Part shown: positions 15,717 through 23,884 of the stretch, piece after piece
Position numbering within the stretch: the first letter of the stretch is position 1
Layout: each line of letters begins with the position of its first letter
Assembly: GCA_015689645.1 (NCBI GenBank)
Contig: WVSM01000016.1
Span: forward strand, 1-38,801
Direction of reading: 5' to 3'
DNA: 38,801 nucleotides
DNA from: Rhodobacterales bacterium HKCCE4037
GTDB taxonomy: Bacteria > Pseudomonadota > Alphaproteobacteria > Rhodobacterales > Rhodobacteraceae
The notes under the pieces: generated by a model
What the model was told of the DNA's origin: nothing
The model's input: only the letters and a program-made list of their open reading frames with translations
Database searches by the model: none
Made by a program: the position numbers and the translations under genes

Positions 15717-16529
15717 ATGTCGGACATCTCGAGCACTCTTCAGATTGAGCTTCGGGCCTGTGCCCATGCCATGGCCGACGCCGCCCGCGCGGCGATCCTG
15801 CCGCATTTCCGGGGCACCGGCCTCGGCACCGTTTCCAAGGAAAGCGACCGGTATGACCCGGTGACTGTGGCCGACCACGCGGCGGAGGCGGCGATGCGCG
15901 CGGTTCTGGCCGAGCGGCGGCCGCACGACGCGATCCTGGGTGAGGAAGAGGGCGCGCAGGCAGGCACCAGCGGCCTGACCTGGGTGCTCGACCCGATCGA
16001 CGGGACGCGCGGCTTCGTCTCCGGCACGCCGACCTGGGGCGTTCTGATTTCACTGAACGATGCCGACGGACCCGCCTACGGCATCATCGACCAGCCCTAT
16101 ATCGGCGAGCGGTTCGAAGGCGGCTTCGGCTATGCCCGGCTGACCGGTCCGCACGGCGAGCGCGCACTGCGGGTGAACCCGGCCGGAAGCCTCGCAGAGG
16201 CCACGCTTTTCACCACCTTTCCGGAAGTCGGAACGCCCGAGGACCGCATGGCCTTCGAGGCCGTCCGCGACCGCGTGCAGCTGGTCCGCTACGGCTGCGA
16301 TTGCTACGCCTACGCGCTGCTGGCGGCGGGGCAGATCGACATGGTGATCGAAGCGGGCCTGAACGCCTACGACATCGCCGCCCCGATCGCGGTGATCGAG
16401 GCGGCGGGCGGGATCGTCACCGACTGGGACGGCAACAAGGTGCACGAGGGCGGGCGCGCCATCGCGGCATCCTCTCCCGCGTTGCATGCCGAGGCGCTGG
16501 CCTTGATCCGGGGGGCGCTCGATGGCTGA
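15717..16529 (+). CDS. hisN: Histidinol-phosphatase HisN (inositol monophosphatase family)
   Basis: A 270-residue magnesium-dependent phosphatase of the IMPase superfamily. The metal-binding motifs are complete: the Glu in GEEEG, DPIDGTRGF and the C-terminal AYDIAAPIAVIEAAGG. KESDRYDPVTVADHAAE near the N-terminus is typical of the HisN-type branch, which removes phosphate from L-histidinol phosphate in histidine synthesis. Specificity for inositol phosphate or another sugar phosphate is not excluded. Its last 8 bp overlap the start of the deaminase gene, so the two are likely co-translated. Confidence 0.87.
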   Translation: MSDISSTLQIELRACAHAMADAARAAILPHFRGTGLGTVSKESDRYDPVTVADHAAEAAMRAVLAERRPHDAILGEEEGAQAGTSGLTWVLDPIDGTRGFVSGTPTWGVLISLNDADGPAYGIIDQPYIGERFEGGFGYARLTGPHGERALRVNPAGSLAEATLFTTFPEVGTPEDRMAFEAVRDRVQLVRYGCDCYAYALLAAGQIDMVIEAGLNAYDIAAPIAVIEAAGGIVTDWDGNKVHEGGRAIAASSPALHAEALALIRGALDG

Positions 16530-17856
16530 GATTGTCCTGAAGAACGTCAGCCTCGCGCTCAGCATGAACGATGCGGGCGACGAATGGGCCGACACAGATA
16601 TCCTGTTGAAAGACGGGCAGATATCCGAGGTGGGGCGGGGGCTTTCCGCGTCCGAGAGCCTCGATTGTTCCGGCTGCCTCGTGACGCCCGGCCTCGTGAA
16701 CACGCACCACCATCTCTACCAGACGCTGACCCGCGCGGTGCCCGGCGCACAGGATGCGGCGCTGTTCGGCTGGTTGCAGACGCTCTACCCGATCTGGGCG
16801 CGCTTCACGCCCGATCACATGCGGGTTTCTGCGACCATCGGGCTGGCGGAACTGGCGCTGTCGGGCTGCACGACCTCGTCCGACCACCTCTACCTCTACC
16901 CGAACGGATCGCGGCTCGATGACACGATCGAGGCGGCGTCGGAAATCGGGATGCGCTTCCACCCGACGCGCGGGGCCATGTCCATCGGCGTCTCGGACGG
17001 GGGCCTGCCACCCGACAGTCTTGTGGAGGACGAGGCCGCGATCCTGGAGGATTGCATCCGCGTGATCGACACCTTCCACGACCCGTCCCCGGCGTCGATG
17101 TGCCGGGTCGGCGTCGCGCCCTGTTCGCCCTTCTCGGTCAGCCGCGAATTGATGCGCGACGCGGCGCTGCTGGCCCGCGACAAGGGCGTGATGCTGCACA
17201 CCCACCTCGCCGAGAACGAGGAGGATATCGCCTATTCACTGGAGAAATTCGGCTGCCGCCCGGGCCAGTACGCGGAGGACCTCGGCTGGACTGGCGATGA
17301 TGTCTGGCACGCCCATTGCGTGAAACTGGACAGCGCAGAGATCGACCTCTTCGCCCGCTCCGCCACCGGGGTCGCCCATTGCCCCTGCTCGAATTGCCGC
17401 CTTGCCTCGGGCATCGCGCCGATCCGCGCCATGCGGGATGCTGGCGTGAAGGTGGGGCTTGGCGTCGACGGATCGGCCTCGAACGATGCGGGCTCGCTGG
17501 TGGACGAGGCGCGGCAGGCGATGCTGCTGCAACGGGTGGCCTCCGGCCCCTCGGCCATGTCGGCGCGCGAGGCGCTGCGCATCGCGACGCGCGGCGGGGC
17601 CGAGGTTCTGGGGCGTGGGGCGGAGTTGGGGCAGATCACGCCGGGCTTCCGCGCCGATCTGGCGATCTGGGATATGACGGGCGTCGCGGCGGCGGGGTCG
17701 TGGGACATGGCGGCGCTGCTGCTCGCCGGGCCACGGCAGGTGCGGGACCTGTTCGTCGAAGGCCGCCGCGTGGTGGTAGAGGGCCGCATCGCCACGCTGG
17801 ACATGGCCGCACCCTTGGCGCTCCAGCGGCGCCTGGCGCGGGAGCTTGCCGAGTAG
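16522..17856 (+). CDS. 8-oxoguanine deaminase-like amidohydrolase
   Basis: A 444-residue amidohydrolase of the TrzN/AtzB/guanine deaminase-like group. Metal ligands are HxH in GLVNTHHHLYQ (residues 57-67), the His of HTHLAEN, the His in WHAHCV and the Asp in GVDGSASND. The SSDHLYLYPNG segment matches enzymes characterised as 8-oxoguanine deaminases, which turn 8-oxoguanine into urate, and older annotation as hydroxydechloroatrazine ethylaminohydrolase refers to the same group. Cytoplasmic, with no signal peptide. Its 8-bp overlap with hisN suggests shared translation, although no metabolic link between them is obvious. Confidence 0.88.
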   Translation: MAEIVLKNVSLALSMNDAGDEWADTDILLKDGQISEVGRGLSASESLDCSGCLVTPGLVNTHHHLYQTLTRAVPGAQDAALFGWLQTLYPIWARFTPDHMRVSATIGLAELALSGCTTSSDHLYLYPNGSRLDDTIEAASEIGMRFHPTRGAMSIGVSDGGLPPDSLVEDEAAILEDCIRVIDTFHDPSPASMCRVGVAPCSPFSVSRELMRDAALLARDKGVMLHTHLAENEEDIAYSLEKFGCRPGQYAEDLGWTGDDVWHAHCVKLDSAEIDLFARSATGVAHCPCSNCRLASGIAPIRAMRDAGVKVGLGVDGSASNDAGSLVDEARQAMLLQRVASGPSAMSAREALRIATRGGAEVLGRGAELGQITPGFRADLAIWDMTGVAAAGSWDMAALLLAGPRQVRDLFVEGRRVVVEGRIATLDMAAPLALQRRLARELAE

Positions 17857-17951
17857 GGCGGTTGTCCATTCTGGATGCTGTTTCGCGATTCTCATGCCAT
17901 TACCTGCCGGATATTGCACTTTTCCTGCAATCGCAGAATTTATACCAAATT

Positions 17952-17960
17952 TTATCCACA
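17952..17960 (+). promoter_or_regulatory. Perfect DnaA box upstream of the CAP-domain gene
   Basis: TTATCCACA occurs in the A/T-rich part of the 194-bp gap before the CAP-domain lipoprotein gene, 91 bp upstream of its ATG. A single 9-mer can occur by chance, so this is only a candidate. Confidence 0.3.
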
Positions 17961-18050
17961 AGCGATTCAACGGCCCCACGCATGACGCTTGCCGAGGAGT
18001 CGCGCCTCGGGCATTCTATCGACAATCGAGCAAACATAAGGATCGGGACC

Positions 18051-18539
18051 ATGAAGATCCGCACCCTGGCCCTCGTGGCCACCATCGGGTTGGCTCTTGC
18101 CGCCTGCTCTCCCACCGTCAGCCGCGACACCGGCGGTACTCCGGGCCGCCTGAGCTTCGGGCAAAGCGTCGATATCGCCGCCGTGGGCGCGCGGGTTTCG
18201 GCCCTGCGTGCCCAGAACGGACTGGTGCGCCCGTTGGGTCATTCCTCGGCGCTTCAGGCGGCGGCGCAGGCCCATGCCGACGACATGGCGCGCACCGGCA
18301 ATTTCAGCCACACCGGCTCGGGCGGTTCCACCATCAGCACCCGGGCGCGGGCGGCAAGCTACAATGCGTGTTTCATCGCCGAGAATATCGCCAACGGGCA
18401 GGCCAGCGTCGCGCAGGTCTTTTCCGACTGGATGGGGTCGAGTGGCCATCGCCGCAACATCCTCGCCCCGCAGGCCACGCAATACGGCTTTGCCTCCAAC
18501 GGCGGCTATTACGTCCTTGTCCTCGGGCGCAGCTGCTGA
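18051..18539 (+). CDS. CAP-domain (SCP/PR1) lipoprotein
   Basis: A 162-residue predicted lipoprotein: the signal MKIRTLALVATIGLALAAC has an ALAAC lipobox at the end. The mature part is a CAP domain with the expected motifs ALQAAAQAHADDMARTGNFSH, AENIANG and WMGSSGHRRNIL, which include the conserved His and Glu residues of the CAP cavity. Bacterial CAP proteins are secreted and their biochemical role is mostly unknown. The start at 18051 is fixed by the lipoprotein signal. Its 3' end overlaps the convergent DMT transporter gene by 31 bp. Confidence 0.9.
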   Translation: MKIRTLALVATIGLALAACSPTVSRDTGGTPGRLSFGQSVDIAAVGARVSALRAQNGLVRPLGHSSALQAAAQAHADDMARTGNFSHTGSGGSTISTRARAASYNACFIAENIANGQASVAQVFSDWMGSSGHRRNILAPQATQYGFASNGGYYVLVLGRSC

Positions 18540-19426
18540 AGCAGCGCCCGTGACTGGCTGATCCCGATCCCGGCAAGGATGATGCCGAGCGCCCAGAACA
18601 GCTGCGGCGGCAGGTCCTCGCCCATGATCGTCACGCCGAACACCACCGCCCAGAGTGGCACCATGTAGCTGGTCAAAGACATGAACAGCGACCCGGCGGT
18701 GGTGATGACCAGAACCCGGATGATCGCCGCGACGCCGGTCGGAAACAGCGCCACGTAGATCAGCGCCCAGAGGGCGGAAGGACGCGTCAGCACCGGCGCG
18801 CCTTCCAACGCGTAGGCCAGTGGCAGCAGGATCAGCGCGCCGATCGCCATGCTTCCGGCGGCAAAGGCCACGGGCGGGATCGACGGGGCGCGCCGGGTGA
18901 CGACCGAACCGACTGCATAACACGCCGCCGCGCCAAGGCAGGCCAGCCGCCCCGCCATTGTGCCATCTTCCAGCGCGCCCGGCCCGACCAGCAGCACCAA
19001 CCCCACGAAGCCAAGGGTCACACCGACGATCCGGCGCGGGCCGATCCCCTCGTCGCGCGAGAAGATCGCCACCAGCGGCAGCACCAGGAGCGGCACCGAC
19101 CCGGTCGCCACGCCCGCGAAGGCCGAGGGCACCTGCGTCAATCCCCAACTGAGCAGCGCAAAAGGCAAAGCTGTTGAAAAGACGCCGATATATCCGATGA
19201 AGATCCACGCCTTCAGGCTTCGGATCCGGCCAACGCCCTGTCCCATCAACGCCGCCACGGGCAGCAGGACAGCCGCGGCCAGTGCCACCCGGCCGGCCGT
19301 CACCCACCACGGTGTCAGACCGGTCAGCGCGGTGGAGACGCCCATGAAGGCGGTGCCCCAGATCACGCCGAGCGTAATGATCAGGATCCAGTTCAGCGCC
19401 CCCGGCGCACTCGGGGAGGGCGTCAT
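18509..19426 (-). CDS. EamA/DMT family transporter
   Basis: A 305-residue inner-membrane transporter with ten predicted helices in two EamA repeats. The N-terminal repeat contains WILIITLGVIWGTAFMGVSTAL, and the second has TSYMVPLWAVVFGVTIMGED, a family signature. The substrate is unknown; many relatives export metabolites or amino acids. Its ATG at 19426 overlaps the stop of the upstream GNAT gene in an ATGA, so the two are translationally coupled. It converges on the CAP-domain gene with a 31-bp overlap. Confidence 0.9.
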   Translation of the reverse strand: MTPSPSAPGALNWILIITLGVIWGTAFMGVSTALTGLTPWWVTAGRVALAAAVLLPVAALMGQGVGRIRSLKAWIFIGYIGVFSTALPFALLSWGLTQVPSAFAGVATGSVPLLVLPLVAIFSRDEGIGPRRIVGVTLGFVGLVLLVGPGALEDGTMAGRLACLGAAACYAVGSVVTRRAPSIPPVAFAAGSMAIGALILLPLAYALEGAPVLTRPSALWALIYVALFPTGVAAIIRVLVITTAGSLFMSLTSYMVPLWAVVFGVTIMGEDLPPQLFWALGIILAGIGISQSRALLQQLRPRTRT

Positions 19427-20034
19427 TGCTGGGAGATCATGATGACGGCGAAACAGGCCAAGATCACCGCCAGAACCGCCCATCGCCACCAGCTGTCGGT
19501 GCCGCGGTCCGGCGTCTCGCTTGCGGGTTCGAGCGGTCGCGCAGGACGGTCGGGACCGTAGCGCCAGATCGTCGAGCGCCTCTGGAACCCGGCCTCCTCG
19601 AAGAGACGCGCGGACGGCGCACCTTCCCAGACCTGCGCGGTCAGCTCGTCCCAATCCTCGGCATCGGCCAGCTCTTTCGCCGTGGCCACAAGCTCCTTCG
19701 CGATGCCCTTGCCGCGCCAATCCTCGTGCACCCAGATGTCGGAGACAGCGCCCTTGTGATAGGGCGGCGCATCGGCGCGCAAATGCCAGCTGAGCAGGAT
19801 GAACCCCACGATCTGCGTTCCGGCTTCGGCCACGTAGAGGTTTTCGGACACGGCCACCGGTTGCCCCTTCGCGTCCCGGAAGGCGATCTCGTGGTCGCGG
19901 GCCAGCAGCATGTCCCATCCGTTTTCCGGAAAGCTGTAGGGCTGGCGGGCGCGATGCTCTTCCCACGTCGCGCGGCTGGCGGCGGCGATCGTGGCGCGGT
20001 CGGCCGTTTCGGCCTGTCGGATGGTGACTTTCAT
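19423..20034 (-). CDS. GNAT N-acetyltransferase with C-terminal membrane anchor
   Basis: A 203-residue protein. Residues 1-155 form a GNAT domain with the acetyl-CoA loop in VSDIWVHEDWRGKGIAKELV and the C-terminal part EGAPSARLFEEAGFQRRS. A Pro/Asp-rich linker follows. The last 20 residues or so (WWRWAVLAVILACFAVIMIS) are a single hydrophobic helix at the extreme C-terminus, so the enzyme looks tail-anchored with the catalytic domain in the cytoplasm. It is coupled by an ATGA overlap to a DMT exporter, which suggests that acetylation and export of the same class of compound may be linked. The start at 20034 (MKVTIRQ) fits the fold. Confidence 0.85.
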   Translation of the reverse strand: MKVTIRQAETADRATIAAASRATWEEHRARQPYSFPENGWDMLLARDHEIAFRDAKGQPVAVSENLYVAEAGTQIVGFILLSWHLRADAPPYHKGAVSDIWVHEDWRGKGIAKELVATAKELADAEDWDELTAQVWEGAPSARLFEEAGFQRRSTIWRYGPDRPARPLEPASETPDRGTDSWWRWAVLAVILACFAVIMISQQ

Positions 20035-20266
20035 CGCCCAGATGTGACCCGCAGGGCAGGGGTGGTCAAGCGAGATGACGGTGCATCCCGGGTGCCGGGC
20101 AGTCGGCCCCGACACCGGTCTGGCTCACAGCGTGAAATCGACGCGAGCACGCTTCTTGCGGCGAAGCCTGTCGATGTCGCGCGCTTCTGTCGCCGGCCCG
20201 CTCCGGAACCTTGTCTGGCGCGGCCGCGTTTTCCCATCAGATCGAAAACTTTTCTGGAGACCTCAG

Positions 20267-20443
20267 ATGGAAATGTGGACCCTGCTCATAGGCCTCTTCC
20301 TCGTGACGATGCTGGCCTTCCTGGCTTGGGCATTGCTCAGCAAGAAAGAAACGGAAGAGCGCCTCGACGACCCGGCCGCGCCGAAATCGTCGCTCGCCAA
20401 AGACGGCCCCGGCCCGAACCCGGTCGGCCCCGACAAAAGCTGA
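20267..20443 (+). CDS. Small single-pass membrane protein
   Basis: A 58-residue protein with one membrane helix near the N-terminus (WTLLIGLFLVTMLAFLAWALL), then a Lys/Glu-rich stretch and a Pro/Gly-rich C-terminus (GPGPNPVGPDKS). I do not recognise a family. The start at 20267 (MEMWTLL) is preceded by CTGGAGACC, a good Shine-Dalgarno; longer in-frame starts to 20075 give basic, unsupported sequence. An inverted repeat, GTTTTC-N10-GAAAAC (20228-20249), lies 17 bp upstream and may be an operator. It converges on ilvC. Confidence 0.7.
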   Translation: MEMWTLLIGLFLVTMLAFLAWALLSKKETEERLDDPAAPKSSLAKDGPGPNPVGPDKS

Positions 20444-20462
20444 CACGACAAGCACTGAAACG

Positions 20463-20502
20463 AAAAAAGGCGCGCCCCCTCCTCCCGACGGGGCGCGCCT
20501 TT
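20463..20502 (-). terminator. Intrinsic terminator after ilvC (possibly bidirectional)
   Basis: AAAGGCGCGCCCC (20466-20478) pairs with GGGGCGCGCCTTT (20490-20502), a 13-bp perfect stem with an 11-base loop. On the minus strand the stem runs into TTTTTTCG, giving a strong terminator for ilvC. On the plus strand the tail is only TTTCG, so termination of the small membrane protein gene would be weaker. Confidence 0.9.
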
Positions 20503-20522
20503 CGAACGGGCCGGTAACGGCC

Positions 20523-21590
<1,068 letters not shown>

Positions 21591-21653
21591 TCATCCCCGC
21601 AAAGTCTCCGTTTGAATTTCCTTCCCCGCGCCGCTATCAGAGAAAATCATGCG

Positions 21654-21668
21654 CAGAATAGCATTCTG
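21654..21668. promoter_or_regulatory. Lrp-type palindrome in the ilvC-lrp gap
   Basis: CAGAATAGCATTCTG is a perfect 6-3-6 dyad. Compared with the E. coli Lrp consensus YAGHAWATTWTDCTR it matches at 13 of 15 positions, failing only at two central bases. It ends 10 bp before the ATG of the first Lrp gene, so binding there would block its translation-initiation region or promoter and suits autoregulation. Confidence 0.65.
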
Positions 21669-21678
21669 GTAAACTTCC

Positions 21679-22134
21679 ATGCTCGATGACAGCGATCGGC
21701 GATTGCTCCGCCATCTTCAGGCCGATCCCGGCCAGCCCATCGGGGAATTGGCCGAGGCCGCGCGCCTGCCGCTGGCGACCGCCTACAAGCGGCTCGACCG
21801 GCTGAAGGATGAGGGCATCCTGCGCGGCCAGCACGCGGTGATCGACTGGCAGGCGCTCGGCTACGCCGTCGAGGTCAGCCTGCGGATCACCCTCGACAAG
21901 ACAAACCCCCGCGCCTTCGACGATTTCCTCGCCGCCGCGCGCGAGGTGCCCGAGGTGATCGAGATCCAGACCTTCCTCGGCCGGGTCGACGCCCGCCTGA
22001 TGGTCATTGCCCGCGACCTGCCGGAATACCAGAAGGTCTACCGCAACCGCATCCTGACCCTGCCGCATATCGCCGATATCGAGGCGCTGATGCAGGTCGC
22101 CACGATCAAGAACACGCAGAGTCTGCCGCTATGA
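21679..22134 (+). CDS. Lrp/AsnC family regulator, first of a pair
   Basis: A 151-residue Lrp/AsnC-type regulator: an N-terminal HTH (LDDSDRRLLRHLQADPGQPI, with recognition helix LPLATAYKRLDRLKDEG), then the RAM/ASNC effector domain with VPEVIEIQTFLGRVDARLMV. Members bind amino acids and form octamers or dimers that wrap DNA. The stop overlaps the start of a second Lrp gene in ATGA, so the two are translationally coupled and may form a hetero-oligomer. An Lrp-like palindrome lies just upstream. The neighbouring ilvC and aminotransferase genes point to amino-acid metabolism. Confidence 0.92.
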   Translation: MLDDSDRRLLRHLQADPGQPIGELAEAARLPLATAYKRLDRLKDEGILRGQHAVIDWQALGYAVEVSLRITLDKTNPRAFDDFLAAAREVPEVIEIQTFLGRVDARLMVIARDLPEYQKVYRNRILTLPHIADIEALMQVATIKNTQSLPL

Positions 22135-22583
22135 CCCCCGACACCACCGATATCGCCATCCTGCGCCATCTCGCCCGCGACGCCACCCTGAAGGCGTCCG
22201 AGATCGGGCGCCGCGTGGGCCTGTCGCAGCCCGCCACCTGGCGCCGCATCCAGCGTCTGACCGAGGCCGGGATCATCGCGGGCCGCAGGCTCGACCTCGA
22301 CGCGGGAAAGCTCGGCTTCGGCGTGACGGTGTTCCTCGGCGTGAAACTCTCGACAAAGTCGCGCACCAACCTCGAGGATTTCGAACGCGCGATTTCCGCC
22401 ATCCCCGAGGTGCAGACGGTCGAACACGTCCTCGGCCTCTACGATTACCGTCTGCGCGTGACCGCCCGCGACCTGCCGGATTTCGAACGCGTCCTGCGCC
22501 GCCGCATCATGACGCTGCCCTCCGTCGGCAACGTGGAGGCCAATGTGCTGCTCTCCGAAGAACGCCGTCCCGGCCCGCTCTAG
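22131..22583 (+). CDS. Lrp/AsnC family regulator, second of a pair
   Basis: A 150-residue Lrp/AsnC-type regulator with N-terminal HTH (DTTDIAILRHLARDATLKAS, recognition helix GLSQPATWRRIQRLTEAGII) and an ASNC effector domain (IPEVQTVEHVLGLYDYRLRV). It is more like a standard Lrp than its partner: its GLSQPATWRRIQRL helix is canonical. Translation is coupled to the first gene by a 4-bp overlap. It is followed 64 bp later by a class V aminotransferase gene on the same strand, which may be its target. Confidence 0.93.
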   Translation: MTPDTTDIAILRHLARDATLKASEIGRRVGLSQPATWRRIQRLTEAGIIAGRRLDLDAGKLGFGVTVFLGVKLSTKSRTNLEDFERAISAIPEVQTVEHVLGLYDYRLRVTARDLPDFERVLRRRIMTLPSVGNVEANVLLSEERRPGPL

Positions 22584-22647
22584 CCGCGGGACTTGCCGCG
22601 CCGCGCCCCTGCGCCTATCCCTTGCCCAAAGCGCAAGGAGCCTGCCC

Positions 22648-23778
22648 ATGTCCGCCCTTCTCGATACCGTCGATCCCGATGGCCTGCTGGAATATTCCGT
22701 CGTCTTCACCGACCGCTCGCTGAACCACATGTCTTCCGCCTTCCAGGGCGTGATGACGGACATCTCCGCCATGCTGAAAGAGGTCTACAACGCCGACGCG
22801 GTGGCGCTTGTCCCCGGCGGCGGCACCTTCGCGATGGAGGCCGTGGCGCGCCAGTTCGCGCAAGGCCAGGACGTGCTGGTGGTCCGGAACGGCTGGTTCA
22901 GCTTCCGCTGGTCGCAGATCCTCGACGCCGGCAAGTTCGCGGGCGAGGTGACGGTCATGAAGGCGCGCCAGACCGGCAATTCCGCGACCTCGCCTTTCGC
23001 GCCCGCGCCGATCGAGGAGGTCACGCAGGCAATCCGCGACGCCAAACCCGGCATCGTCTTCGCGCCCCATGTCGAAACCTCCGCCGGGGTGATCCTGCCC
23101 GACGATTACATCGCGGCGCTGGCCGAGGCCGCGCACGAGGTCGGCGCGCTGATGGTGCTGGACTGCATCGCCAGCGGCACGATCTGGGTCGACATGAAGG
23201 CGACGGGCGTCGATGTCCTGATCTCCGCCCCGCAAAAGGGCTGGTCGGCGCAGCCTGCCGCGGGCCTCGTGATGATGTCGGATCGCGCAACGACTCGGAT
23301 GGACGAGACCGCGTCCAACAGCTTCGCGGGTGATCTCAAGGCCTGGTCCAACATCATGAAAGCCTATGAAAACGGTGGCCATGCCTACCACGCGACCATG
23401 CCCACCGACGCGCTGCGCGTGTTCCGCGACACCATGGTCGAGACCCGCGATTACGGCTTCGACAAGCTGAAAGACGCGCAATGGGCGCTCGGCAACGGCG
23501 TGCGCGCGATGCTGGCCGAGAAGGGCGTACAATCGGTCGCGGCGGACGGCTTCGGTGCGCCCGGCGTGGTGGTCAGCTACACCGATGACCCGGCGATCAA
23601 ATCCGGCGCGGCTTTCGCCGAACACGGCATGCAGATCGCCGCCGGCGTGCCCTTGCAGGTGGACGAACCCGAAGGCTTCATGACCTTCCGCCTTGGCCTC
23701 TTCGGTCTCGACAAGCTCTACGACGTCGATGCCGCACTCGCGCGCCTGAAAACCGTGCTCGACAAGGTCTTCCCGTAA
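22648..23778 (+). CDS. Class V aminotransferase (alanine/serine-glyoxylate type)
   Basis: A 376-residue PLP enzyme of fold type I, class V. The PLP lysine is K197 in ISAPQKGWS, the pyridine-nitrogen aspartate is D172 in MVLDCIASG, and PHVETSAGVILP (residues 140-151) is the substrate-loop motif of alanine- or serine-glyoxylate aminotransferases. The exact amino donor is not predictable; alanine, serine or ureidoglycine with glyoxylate are family options. The start at 22648 has AAGGAG 7 bp upstream. It follows the two Lrp genes and is probably under their control. Confidence 0.88.
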   Translation: MSALLDTVDPDGLLEYSVVFTDRSLNHMSSAFQGVMTDISAMLKEVYNADAVALVPGGGTFAMEAVARQFAQGQDVLVVRNGWFSFRWSQILDAGKFAGEVTVMKARQTGNSATSPFAPAPIEEVTQAIRDAKPGIVFAPHVETSAGVILPDDYIAALAEAAHEVGALMVLDCIASGTIWVDMKATGVDVLISAPQKGWSAQPAAGLVMMSDRATTRMDETASNSFAGDLKAWSNIMKAYENGGHAYHATMPTDALRVFRDTMVETRDYGFDKLKDAQWALGNGVRAMLAEKGVQSVAADGFGAPGVVVSYTDDPAIKSGAAFAEHGMQIAAGVPLQVDEPEGFMTFRLGLFGLDKLYDVDAALARLKTVLDKVFP

Positions 23779-23810
23779 CGCCCCGTCAAGGTTAACGCGC
23801 GCGCCCGCCT

Positions 23811-23876
23811 TTCATCTTGCCAGAAAAACCTCCGGGGGGAGGCGCCGAAGGCGACGGGGGGCAGCGCCCCCCCCTT
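23811..23876 (-). repeat. GC-rich 3'-end repeat, copy 2
   Basis: Read on the minus strand, directly after the UbiH stop: a G-run, CGCTG, a C-run, then GTCGCCTTCGGCGCC, CTCCCCCCGG and an A/T-rich tail (AGGTTTTTCTGGCAAG). The order of parts matches copy 1 at 4533-4594. The T-rich tail after a stable hairpin could act as a terminator for the UbiH gene. Confidence 0.72.
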
Positions 23877-23884
23877 TCAGCCCG

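Noticed and set aside
17952-17960. A replication origin around the DnaA box before the CAP-domain gene
   Set aside because: Only one perfect box is present, with no cluster of boxes, no AT-rich unwinding element and no origin-linked genes such as dnaA, hemE or parAB nearby.
23790-23800. Isolated GGTTAAC sites near 23,791 and 36,593 as CtrA half-sites
   Set aside because: No second TTAA follows at 7-bp spacing and neither lies in a clear promoter position.
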